Part shown: one piece after another, positions 1-7,183 of the stretch
How positions within the stretch are numbered: position 1 is the stretch's first letter
Layout of the letters: each line of letters starts with the position of its first letter
Origin: Bacteroidales bacterium
Lineage (GTDB): Bacteria > Bacteroidota > Bacteroidia > Bacteroidales > P3
Assembly: GCA_031274555.1 (NCBI GenBank)
Contig: JAISPZ010000137.1
Location: 1 to 61,875 of the forward strand
Reading direction: 5' to 3'
DNA: 61,875 bases
Program-made: the position numbers and the translations under genes
Notes under the pieces: generated by a model
What the model was told of the DNA's origin: nothing
The model's database searches: none
Seen by the model: the letters and a program-made list of their open reading frames with translations, nothing else

Positions 1-150
1 CCCGAATTTCGTACTTTGTAATAGAACATAAAACTAAAAAAAATAAAACAACAAATTTCATTAAACCCCAGAATTTCGTACTTTGTAATAGAACATAAAA
101 CTAAAAAAAATAAAACAATAAATTTCATTAAACCCCCGAATTTTCGTAAT
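1..150. repeat. 67-bp tandem repeat array (at least 2.2 copies)
   Basis: Units begin at 4, 71 and 138 with GAATTTCGTACTTTG or a close variant. The period is exactly 67 bp, and the third unit is cut short. The window opens inside or at the edge of the array, so its true length is unknown. It is AT-rich, noncoding, and lies upstream of the glutamine synthetase gene. Confidence 0.9.
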
Positions 151-190
151 TGACAATTAACAATTGACAATTGACAATTGACAATTAACA
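148..190. repeat. Short AATTGACAATT-type direct repeats
   Basis: Four to five overlapping copies of an ACAATTGACAATT-like motif run directly up to the glutamine synthetase start. The same motif recurs at about 7163-7180 and, as TTGTCAATT, at 18712-18729. It therefore looks like a dispersed intergenic motif of this genome rather than a gene-specific operator. Confidence 0.75.
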
Positions 191-202
191 ACGTAATTGA
201 TT

Positions 203-1684
203 ATGACAACACTTCATCCGCTCGTGCAGTATTTTAACAAGCCAAGCAAAGATTTCACAAAGCAAGACCTGCTACGCTACATCAAAGAAAAACATGTAGA
301 AATGATTAACTTCCGCTATGTAGCGGGGGACGGTCGCCTGAAAACCCTCAACTTTGTTCTCCATAACGAGAACTACACTAACGAAATTCTCTCTTGTGGC
401 GAGAGGGTTGATGGCTCAAGTCTGTTCCGAAACATTGACGCAGGAGCAAGCGACCTCTACGTCATCCCTCGTTATTCAACAACTTACATAAACCCATTTT
501 CCGAAATTTCAACGCTTGATGTTCTCTGTTCGTTTTACGATAAGGACGGCAATCCGTTTCAGAACGATCCAGCTATGGTTATGCGCCGCGCTGCTAACGT
601 CTTCAAAGATAAAACAGGATTTGAATTTGAATGTATGGGGGAACTTGAATATTACGTTATAGGCAAAAAAGATGACCTCTTTTATACCGAGGACCAGCGT
701 GGATACCATGAGTCGTCACCATTCACAAAGTTTGAGCAATTTCGTAAAGAGGCGATGCGGATGATGACATCCTGCGGATGTCTTATAAAATACGGTCATA
801 GCGAAGTAGGAAATTTCACTTTGAACGACTATGTTTATGAGCAGAACGAAATAGAGTTTCTGCCAACGGCAATGATTGATGCCGCCGACCAGCTTGTTTT
901 GGCGAAATGGATATTACGTACCCTTGCTGTCAAGTACAATGTGTCAGTGACGTTTTCACCAAAAATCACTGTCGGCAAAGCAGGTAGCGGAATGCATATT
1001 CACACTCGCCTGATGAAAGACGGCAAGAATGTTATGCTCGAAAACGGAAAATTGTCCGACACCGCAAAAAAAGCAATTGCAGGATATTTGGATATAGCTC
1101 CGTCTTTAAGTGCTTTCGGTAATACAAATCCCATGAGTTATTTCCGTCTTGTGCCACATCAGGAAGCACCCACAAATATATGCTGGGGGGATAGAAACCG
1201 ATCTGCTTTGGTGCGTGTACCGCTTGGGTGGGATATATCAAAAAATATGGCAGTTGATGCCAATCCTGCTGAACCACAAAAGGACGCGATTTATGACAAC
1301 AAACAGACTGTCGAATTTCGCTCTCCTGACGGCTCTGCGAACATTTATCTGCTCGTAGCAGGACTTTGCGTAGCGGCGCGTCATGGACTCGAAATGCAGA
1401 ATGCCTTAGAGTACGCTCGCGAACGTTATATTTCTGTAAATATTTTTGCAGAAGAAAATAAAGGGATAGAATATAAACAGCTCCCTGCTTCGTGCGACGA
1501 AGCCGCCGACTGCTTGGAAAAGCAACGCACCGCGTACGAGAAGTATGACGTATTTAGCCCTGCGCTCATCGATGCCACGCTCGACTCCCTGCGCTCCTAC
1601 TACGACAAGCACCTGCGCAAGGAAGTTGAAAACCGTCCGCAAGAATTATTACGCCTTGTTGAATTTTACCTGCACTGCGGGTAA
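203..1684 (+). CDS. glnA: Glutamine synthetase family protein
   Basis: Predicted type I-like glutamine synthetase, ATP-dependent ligation of ammonia to glutamate in the cytoplasm. About 493 residues, near the usual length for bacterial type I-like enzymes. Visible catalytic-core signatures are GELEYYV (metal-binding Glu), HSEVGNF, NEIEFLP, the ATP/His loop GSGMHIH, and NRSALVRVPLGW followed by VEFRSPDGSAN near the C-terminus. I chose the ATG at 203 over the in-frame TTG two codons earlier. The gene stands alone: repeats lie upstream, and its stop codon overlaps the start of a 37-bp direct repeat. The next gene, birA, is convergent. I see no PII-type or adenylylation gene nearby. The family call is strong; which subtype it represents is less certain. 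Confidence 0.93.
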   Translation: MTTLHPLVQYFNKPSKDFTKQDLLRYIKEKHVEMINFRYVAGDGRLKTLNFVLHNENYTNEILSCGERVDGSSLFRNIDAGASDLYVIPRYSTTYINPFSEISTLDVLCSFYDKDGNPFQNDPAMVMRRAANVFKDKTGFEFECMGELEYYVIGKKDDLFYTEDQRGYHESSPFTKFEQFRKEAMRMMTSCGCLIKYGHSEVGNFTLNDYVYEQNEIEFLPTAMIDAADQLVLAKWILRTLAVKYNVSVTFSPKITVGKAGSGMHIHTRLMKDGKNVMLENGKLSDTAKKAIAGYLDIAPSLSAFGNTNPMSYFRLVPHQEAPTNICWGDRNRSALVRVPLGWDISKNMAVDANPAEPQKDAIYDNKQTVEFRSPDGSANIYLLVAGLCVAARHGLEMQNALEYARERYISVNIFAEENKGIEYKQLPASCDEAADCLEKQRTAYEKYDVFSPALIDATLDSLRSYYDKHLRKEVENRPQELLRLVEFYLHCG

Positions 1685-1719
1685 CGGCACTCCCTCGCCG
1701 TCCGCAGGGGCACGCTAAA
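1683..1719. repeat. 37-bp direct repeat, left copy
   Basis: Identical to 1866-1902. It starts in the glnA stop codon, and its partner covers the stop codon of the convergent birA gene. The two copies bracket a dispersed-repeat element (1777-1860). Confidence 0.9.
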
Positions 1720-1776
1720 CGTCATCTTTCCGCAGGAGTTAGACCTGTTGCTGAAAATGCGTAAGGACGGTGGGTC

Positions 1777-1860
1777 GCGTGAGGGATAGTAGCGGAAATC
1801 CTTTTTTGCAGCGGGGGCACGTGGGGTGGGCAAAAAAGATTGAAGCGGATAGCCCGACCC
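1777..1860 (-). repeat. Dispersed intergenic element, copy A
   Basis: One of four copies in the window; the others are about 5198-5372, 35201-35361 and 44496-44620. Shared hallmarks, read on the element's forward strand, are a GGGTCGGGCT core, CAATCTTTT, and an end AAAGGATTTCCGC followed by ATCCCTAACGC. This copy lies in minus orientation in the gap between convergent glnA and birA. I recall similar elements being common between genes in Bacteroidota, but cannot verify it here. Confidence 0.8.
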
Positions 1861-1865
1861 TGTGG

Positions 1866-1902
1866 AACGGCACTCCCTCGCCGTCCGCAGGGGCACGCTA
1901 AA
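1866..1902. repeat. 37-bp direct repeat, right copy
   Basis: Perfect copy of 1683-1719. It contains the birA stop codon. Confidence 0.9.
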
Positions 1903-2602
1903 ATTTCAACTCTTTGATGTCGCAGCAGAGGGTGGTGCAGTCGTCTTGCTTTAAAATCAGGCGACCGAATTTGTCAATGTCAGTTATGCTGCCTGTAATG
2001 GGCGTGTTTTTATAGAGATAGTTACGCTTTACGCCGTAAAAAAGCAGGTGCGACAGGTACTCGTTCTTGGTGTCCGACCAATTCTTATAGCGGGCATTTT
2101 CTAAAGCAGAGCCTATCGAATGAACAAGTTTTTTCTTGCTGAACAGCCTGTTGGCAACGTTAGTCAGCGAAATTGCATTGGGCAAATCGGACGGAAACTC
2201 CTTTTGATTGACGTTTATGCCGACACCCATAATACTTCTGCTAAACTCGCTACCTGAAATTTTATTTTCAAAAAGAATACCACCGAGTTTTTTCCCCTCA
2301 ACATAAATATCGTTAGGCCATTTTAGAAAGACTTTTTGCTTGGGAATGACTTTTTGCAGCGCAGAACGGAGCGCGAGAGAGAGCGTAATGTTCAGCAAAA
2401 ATTGGTCTTCGGCGGGTATTTGAAAAGGGTTCGTTACAAAAGATAATGCTATATTTTTTCCGCTTCCGGTGAACCACGAATTTGTTCCCATTCCCCGTCC
2501 GCCTGTCTGCCTGTACGTATAAACAATAAACGGCGGTGTAGCACAGGATTTACCTGCAAGCAAATTAGTGGACCTGGTAAGAAAACGGTAAAAATACTTC
2601 AT
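1898..2602 (-). CDS. birA: Biotin--[acetyl-CoA-carboxylase] ligase
   Basis: Attaches biotin to carrier proteins through biotinyl-5'-AMP. About 234 residues, the short form without an N-terminal DNA-binding domain, so it is probably not a biotin-operon repressor. The catalytic core is visible: the GRG-type loop appears as GGRGMGTNSW near residue 35, KWPNDI near 94, GKKLGGIL, and GVGINVN near 126. The start ATG is at 2602, two bases after the stop of pcm upstream, so the two genes are very likely co-transcribed. The stop codon lies inside the right copy of the 37-bp direct repeat. Confidence 0.93.
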   Translation of the reverse strand: MKYFYRFLTRSTNLLAGKSCATPPFIVYTYRQTGGRGMGTNSWFTGSGKNIALSFVTNPFQIPAEDQFLLNITLSLALRSALQKVIPKQKVFLKWPNDIYVEGKKLGGILFENKISGSEFSRSIMGVGINVNQKEFPSDLPNAISLTNVANRLFSKKKLVHSIGSALENARYKNWSDTKNEYLSHLLFYGVKRNYLYKNTPITGSITDIDKFGRLILKQDDCTTLCCDIKELKF

Positions 2603-2604
2603 GG

Positions 2605-3243
2605 TTATTTTTTCTGTTGAAGCATTGGTACAAAATGAAAATCGCCGTGAGATGTTTTCTCAAAAGTATTTTCGTCTGTACGTACGATTTTTGTCATCAC
2701 CTGTTTCGGAATTCCGAGCGGCACAACCATTATTCCGCCGATTTTAAGCTGAGCGGCAAGTGCAGCAGGTACAGAGGGTGCTCCACACGTAACAATAATT
2801 TTGTCGAATGGGGCATAAAGAGGCAAGCCCGCATAACCATCCCCATAGAATGTCTGCACAGAACTTCCCAGACTACGTAGTAGCAGGCGCGTTTTTTCAA
2901 AAAGCACTTTTTGTCTTTCTATGCTGAACACGTTTGCGCCAAGTTTGTGCAACACTTGTGCCTGATAGCCTGAACCTGTTCCTACTTCGAGAATTTTATC
3001 CCCCCATCGTACTCCTAACAGTGTGCTTTGAATTGCTACTGTCGATGGTTGAGAAATTGTCTGCCCTTCACCTATTGAAAACGCTTTGTCGTTGTAAGCA
3101 TATTTTTCAAAGATAGAATCAATAAAATATTGGCGCGGAACTTTAGTCATAGCGACAAGTACTTCTTCCGAAGCGATGTTTTTACTTCTCAAAGCGTCTA
3201 TCATCTTCTGTCGCGCACCCTGATGTTTAAAATTATCTGTCAT
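2605..3243 (-). CDS. pcm: Protein-L-isoaspartate O-methyltransferase
   Basis: S-adenosylmethionine-dependent repair of isoaspartyl residues in aged proteins; cytoplasmic. About 212 residues from the ATG at 3243, typical for the family. An upstream in-frame start at 3321 would add 26 residues encoded by a minisatellite and is unlikely. Motifs: the N-terminal RxxFxxxxxxxxAYxDxxxxIGxGQTISQP region, then the SAM-binding LEVGTGSGYQ loop, and the C-terminal HFVPMLQQ. First gene of a pcm-birA pair. A -7-type element (TAACTTTG) lies about 140 bases upstream, which places the 26-bp tandem repeat inside the predicted 5' leader. Confidence 0.93.
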   Translation of the reverse strand: MTDNFKHQGARQKMIDALRSKNIASEEVLVAMTKVPRQYFIDSIFEKYAYNDKAFSIGEGQTISQPSTVAIQSTLLGVRWGDKILEVGTGSGYQAQVLHKLGANVFSIERQKVLFEKTRLLLRSLGSSVQTFYGDGYAGLPLYAPFDKIIVTCGAPSVPAALAAQLKIGGIMVVPLGIPKQVMTKIVRTDENTFEKTSHGDFHFVPMLQQKK

Positions 3244-3252
3244 ATTTATTTG

Positions 3253-3356
3253 ATGTAGCGAACACCCATGCCGTTCCAATGTAGCGAGCACCCATGCTGT
3301 TCCAATGTAGCGAGCACCCATGCTGTTCCGATGTAGCGAACAGCCATGCCGTCCGT
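3253..3356. repeat. 26-bp minisatellite, four units
   Basis: Units start at 3253, 3279, 3305 and 3331 with ATGTAGCGA, followed by a variable A/GCAC/GCCATGC core and a GTTCC end. The last unit is the most diverged. It lies between pcm (minus) and the Gfo-type gene (plus), and probably within the pcm leader transcript. There are no unique spacers between units, so it is not a CRISPR array. Confidence 0.95.
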
Positions 3357-3385
3357 CATTAACATTTTCCTGTGCAAATCATTTG

Positions 3386-3393
3386 CAAAGTTA
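3386..3393 (-). promoter_or_regulatory. Putative -7 promoter element for pcm-birA
   Basis: Reads TAACTTTG on the minus strand, a full match to the Bacteroidota TAnnTTTG element. It lies about 143 bases upstream of the pcm ATG. No clear -33 TTG at the usual spacing. Confidence 0.45.
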
Positions 3394-3418
3394 GTTAATA
3401 TCATTCTTAAAAATAAAG

Positions 3419-3426
3419 TAATTTTG
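3419..3426 (+). promoter_or_regulatory. Putative -7 promoter element for the Gfo/Idh/MocA-type gene
   Basis: TAATTTTG matches TAnnTTTG and ends six bases before the ATG at 3433. If used, transcription would begin at or next to the start codon (leaderless or nearly so). This supports the 3433 start over the in-frame ATG at 3346. Confidence 0.4.
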
Positions 3427-3432
3427 TTATTA

Positions 3433-4263
3433 ATGGGTGATATTGTATCTATAAAGGTAGCTGTTCTCGGTGGCGGTTATTACGGAAAAAATTGCATAAG
3501 GCATATTCTTTCCTGTAATAGCGCGGAGTTAGTAGGTTTTTACGAAGAAGACGAAGATGTTGCTTCTTCGGTACAGTCGCTTTTCAATGTGGAACGCTTT
3601 ACGGAGCTGAATGTTTTGATTGAGATTGTCGATGCTGTGATTATAGCGTTGCCACTCGAAAAAAGATATAAAATAGCTGCGTTGTCCCTGAAAAAAGGAA
3701 AGCACGTTCTTGTTGAAAGTCCTGTATCTTTTAAGTCGTCAGAAGTTGAACATTTAGTATCTTTGGCAAATGAGGCGCAGGTTGTCCACTGTGTAAGTAT
3801 ATGTGGAATTATTGCGATGGCAGAAGAATATTTGAAAGAAAATCCACAACTTAGAGATGAAAAAAATATTTTTATTGAGTGCAAAAGATATATTGACGAA
3901 GGGGAAAATATTTTTGAAGTACTTGTGGCGGACATTCATATCCTTATGATGGTGATAAATTCGGGAATAAAAAAAATTCGGAAAAGCATAGTAGGAAAAA
4001 ATATTGTCGTCCGCTTTGAATTTGAAAACGAAATGTCCGCTCACTATTTAGTCGTGGAGCGGTCTGCGTCACCCAACTGTGCGGATATTATAGTTTATAC
4101 ATCCTCATGCATAATAGACTTGACGAAAAAAAGATGTGTAACGGTTATGGCAAAAAAAGATATTGAAACATTTTTTTCTTCAATTTCAGAAAATGTATAT
4201 TATTATCCATTTTTTGAGAAGGAATTAGCAAGTGTAAATATAGCAAGCAAAATACTGATATAG
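3433..4263 (+). CDS. Gfo/Idh/MocA-family NAD(P)-binding protein with altered EKP motif
   Basis: About 276 residues, short for the family (usually 320-400). The N-terminal Rossmann fold is clear: VAVLGGGYYGKN (GxGxxG type) near residue 10 and VDAVIIALPLEKRYKIAALSL typical of the second half. The usual EKP motif, whose lysine is catalytically important, reads VESPVSF around residue 96, with Ser in place of Lys. The C-terminal half is poorly conserved and probably truncated relative to true sugar dehydrogenases. It ends two bases before the TonB-type gene, suggesting an operon. Substrate unknown; it may not be an active dehydrogenase. Confidence 0.7.
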   Translation: MGDIVSIKVAVLGGGYYGKNCIRHILSCNSAELVGFYEEDEDVASSVQSLFNVERFTELNVLIEIVDAVIIALPLEKRYKIAALSLKKGKHVLVESPVSFKSSEVEHLVSLANEAQVVHCVSICGIIAMAEEYLKENPQLRDEKNIFIECKRYIDEGENIFEVLVADIHILMMVINSGIKKIRKSIVGKNIVVRFEFENEMSAHYLVVERSASPNCADIIVYTSSCIIDLTKKRCVTVMAKKDIETFFSSISENVYYYPFFEKELASVNIASKILI

Positions 4264-4265
4264 CA

Positions 4266-5141
4266 ATGAACATATACGAAAACCAATGGATAGAAACTAT
4301 ATTTAAGGGACGTAATAAATGGTACGGAGCTTACGTATTGCGTAAAGAAAATACGAGAAGACACCTTGTTGCCTTTTTTGTAGTTGTTAATATGGTGCTT
4401 ATACTTTGCCTCATTCTTCTTGTCGGCAGAGCGGTAAAGGAGAAGCACGATGCCAGCGAGGAACATATCGTTGTTGTTACGGAATTTTCAGACCTCACAC
4501 TCGAAATTCCCGGTCATGAAGGTGGGCATGGCGAAGTGCTCGAAGTTGCTGTCAAGGCAAAACAGACAGTGTCAGAGGAAGAATTTTTAGAGACCGACAA
4601 AGTTTCTACATTTGCGCCAGACAAAGTGCCTGTAATCGTGTCGGAAAGAGAAGCTGAAAAGCCCAAAGAAACAAAAGACGATATAAATCCTGTCGCGCTT
4701 TACAAGGGCAAGCAGCAGAAAAACGACAACCGGCAGGACGGCAATGCCTCTGTTGATAATTCGGGTGACCGCTCTTTCGGCACAACAGGTTCGACTACAA
4801 GCAGTGGCTATGGCGATGGAAGCGGTACAGGCGTGGGTAGTGGAACAGGCACAGGCACAGGCGGGACTTCATTCAGTCTGGCAGGTCGTACACTCAAAAA
4901 ACTCGCCCGTCCCGACTATAATTCAATGGAAAATGATGTTAAAGTTGTTGTAAAAATATGGGTAAACCGTAATGGAGAAGTTGTTCGCGCTCAAGCCGGT
5001 GTGCAAGGCACAACAACTATGGATGACAACCTTTGGGACGTATCCCGCCGCGCCGCTCTGCAATCGAAGTTCGCCCCCGACGACACCGCTCCTGATATTC
5101 AAGTTGGCACTATCACCTACAAGTTCGTGCGCAGTGCGTAG
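4266..5141 (+). CDS. TonB-family energy transducer-like protein
   Basis: About 291 residues. An N-terminal MNIYENQWIETIFKGR-type cytoplasmic segment resembling other Bacteroidota TonB proteins is followed by one membrane helix (about residues 35-56, LVAFFVVVNMVLILCLILL). Next comes a long acidic and lysine-rich periplasmic spacer, a Gly/Ser/Thr repeat (GSGTGTGTGG, about residues 180-205), and a C-terminal TonB-like domain (ARPDYNSMENDVKVVVKIWVNRNGEV, ending IQVGTITYKFV). Predicted to couple inner-membrane energy to TonB-dependent receptors such as the SusC protein encoded nearby, but no ExbB/ExbD genes are in the window. The C-terminal domain is divergent. Confidence 0.75.
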   Translation: MNIYENQWIETIFKGRNKWYGAYVLRKENTRRHLVAFFVVVNMVLILCLILLVGRAVKEKHDASEEHIVVVTEFSDLTLEIPGHEGGHGEVLEVAVKAKQTVSEEEFLETDKVSTFAPDKVPVIVSEREAEKPKETKDDINPVALYKGKQQKNDNRQDGNASVDNSGDRSFGTTGSTTSSGYGDGSGTGVGSGTGTGTGGTSFSLAGRTLKKLARPDYNSMENDVKVVVKIWVNRNGEVVRAQAGVQGTTTMDDNLWDVSRRAALQSKFAPDDTAPDIQVGTITYKFVRSA

Positions 5142-5581
5142 GTCTATTGTAGCCTTAGTGCGTAAGCAAAATTCTCAATTCTTAATTCTCAATTAAATTT
5201 GGGCGTTCCCCCGCCCCTCGCAAGCTCGTGGCGGGGTCGGGCTTTCACTCCAATCTTTTTTGCCACACGCAAAAAACGCTTCGTAAAGCCACAACCTTAC
5301 TCCCACTTTGCCACACCAAAACAACTCTTTCCGCAGCAAAAAAGGATTTCCGCTCAATCCCTAACGCAGCCCAACGCCATCCCCACTCCCCACGCGGCGG
5401 CAACACCCCACCAACAACTCCAATCTCCACGCAGCCCAACGCCATCCCCACTCCCAACGCGGCGGCAACACCCCACCAACAACTCCACTCCCCACGCGCC
5501 CCAACGCCCCACCAACCAACCCACTCCCCACGCGGCGGCAACACCCCACCAACCATCCCCACTCCCCAACGCCCCGCCCTC
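5142..5581. repeat. Gene-free stretch: dispersed element copy B and GC-rich tandem repeats
   Basis: No gene seen. It starts with TTCTCAATTCTTAATTCTCAATT-like short repeats (5170-5195). Dispersed element copy B follows on the plus strand (about 5198-5372), split by about 70 bases between its CAATCTTTTTTGCC and AAAGGATTTCCGC parts. Next is a C-rich array (about 5373-5575) built from ACGCGGCGGCAACACCCCACC and CCAACGCCATCCCCACTCC modules. The array is open in several frames on both strands, but the predicted peptides are pure repeat translations. Confidence 0.85.
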
Positions 5582-7123
5582 CTACTCCAACTTCTTCTGA
5601 TACCAGATATTTATCGTCACCGTTGATCTGTATATTGACGTTTCAGTATTGTTGTCGGCAGTCGTGCCCGACAGGTAAACATCAACTATCTGCATAAATC
5701 CCAATCTGCCCGGATACACTCCATCGTTTGTCGTTCTAAATACCAGCACATCGCCCACGCGCCAATAAGAAGTGTTGTCGGCAATTCCAGGAAAATCCCT
5801 CCAGCGTGGATTGTTTGAACTTGGGTTTGTAGCACTTGCACTTATTCCGAGCGAGGTATCAAGCATTGACAACTTTATATAGTCAAGCTGGTTTGCGAGA
5901 ATTTTCTGTTTTAACTCATATTCGGCAGGTTTATCGTCTTTGAGAATATAATACATCGTTGTATTTACACCAGCTTCAGCCGGAAGTGCGCCTGTTCCGT
6001 TGCACTTAAAATTCTTTATCTGCGAGGAACTGCTTGACGGATTGTTAAGCTGAATATTACCGCCCGATATGGAAAAGAAAAAGTCAATATCGTTTTTAAT
6101 GCTCGCGTAGTCGCAGGCAGAAAATATCTGTCCTGTCGCACAGTTAAAAAAGTTATTGTTATTCTCATACGAGAGCGCACTTTCGTAGCAGCGTACTCCC
6201 ATTGTGATGCCGAACCATGAAACATAATTATATACAGTCCCTGTTGCTATAACAAATGTACTGTCAATAATTGTTTCAAGTCCGCCATTATGCACTATCG
6301 ACAACATCCCCTCAACCATTGACACTTCTGCTGGAATGGCAGGTACCATTATTCTAAGTTCTGTAGGCTCTTGCGAAATAATTCTAACTTCACTGCTGTC
6401 AAATCTTACAGCAGTAATTCTATCAAGATATTCGCCCTGCAAAATCAGTTGTGTTTCGGGAAATACCTGTTCTGGTATTTGAGTAGTAATTACAGGCTCT
6501 ATCACAGGATTATCAACAGGAAGCCTGTCTGTGGCGACTATCGTCACAGTTGCGCCGTTTTCCTTATAAAACAGCAGTAGAGAAAGAGTTTCAGATGACT
6601 CAAAATATGGAATTTTGAAGACAAGACGTTCGTTATTTTTATCGGACAGCTGCATTTTAACATCCCCGATAGTTATCTCATAAACACCGTTAAGGTTGCT
6701 GCCGTTTACTTGATATTCGGTGTATGCCGTCCAAGCAGTTGGCACAGGGTCAATGCTATAAACAGAGGGTTTAATATCTATCACCGTAAATTCATCTTCA
6801 CTTTGGCATGACCCCCTCGGATTTATAAGCGTTATTTTTCCCGAGCTCTCGTTGCCCGCTGTTTTAAGCACAATATCATTATTTGTGTAGCGATACAAAA
6901 TTTGTGTTGTATCCCCACCAATAAGCGCATATTGCACAGACGAAAGATTATCGCCCTTTATTGTAATTTGTGTCCCCGGCTCGCCACTCGACGGTTCAAA
7001 ACTTGTTATTGAGGGAGCAAGGACGCTGTCGTGGATATTCTTCGGAACAAACAGTTCCTCGTTGCACGAAGCAAGAAAAAATACGGACAGCAGACCGATA
7101 AAAAGATGTTTTATATTGTTCAT
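5582..7123 (-). CDS. IPT/TIG-domain outer-membrane lipoprotein, predicted surface glycan-binding protein of the PUL
   Basis: About 513 residues. A lipoprotein signal (LLSVFFLASC, lipobox Cys near residue 20) is followed by IPT/TIG-type immunoglobulin-like repeats (ITSFEPSSGEPGTQITIKGDNL; VYSIDPVPTAWTAYTEYQVNGSNL; a third at TTQIPEQVFPETQLILQGEYL). The C-terminal region of about 220 residues (from about 295) contains aromatic-rich stretches and is likely the ligand-binding part. Third gene in the order susC-susD-this, the usual slot for SusE/F-like surface glycan-binding proteins. It probably binds the PUL substrate at the cell surface; sugar specificity cannot be read from the sequence. Confidence 0.82.
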   Translation of the reverse strand: MNNIKHLFIGLLSVFFLASCNEELFVPKNIHDSVLAPSITSFEPSSGEPGTQITIKGDNLSSVQYALIGGDTTQILYRYTNNDIVLKTAGNESSGKITLINPRGSCQSEDEFTVIDIKPSVYSIDPVPTAWTAYTEYQVNGSNLNGVYEITIGDVKMQLSDKNNERLVFKIPYFESSETLSLLLFYKENGATVTIVATDRLPVDNPVIEPVITTQIPEQVFPETQLILQGEYLDRITAVRFDSSEVRIISQEPTELRIMVPAIPAEVSMVEGMLSIVHNGGLETIIDSTFVIATGTVYNYVSWFGITMGVRCYESALSYENNNNFFNCATGQIFSACDYASIKNDIDFFFSISGGNIQLNNPSSSSSQIKNFKCNGTGALPAEAGVNTTMYYILKDDKPAEYELKQKILANQLDYIKLSMLDTSLGISASATNPSSNNPRWRDFPGIADNTSYWRVGDVLVFRTTNDGVYPGRLGFMQIVDVYLSGTTADNNTETSIYRSTVTINIWYQKKLE

Positions 7124-7183
7124 GGTATTTATAATTTATTTTCAAGTGTTTTTAACATGCCGTATGACAATTGACAATTGGTA

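Noticed and set aside
3253-3356. Possible CRISPR-like array
   Set aside because: Units are head-to-tail 26-bp repeats with no spacers and no cas genes nearby.
3346-3432. Longer start (ATG 3346) for the Gfo/Idh/MocA-type gene
   Set aside because: It falls inside the 26-bp minisatellite, adds non-conserved residues before the Rossmann fold, and the -7 element at 3419 lies downstream of it.
5245-5562. Several overlapping ORFs of 60-130 codons on both strands in the C-rich array
   Set aside because: Translations are simple repeats in every frame. They arise from composition, not coding.
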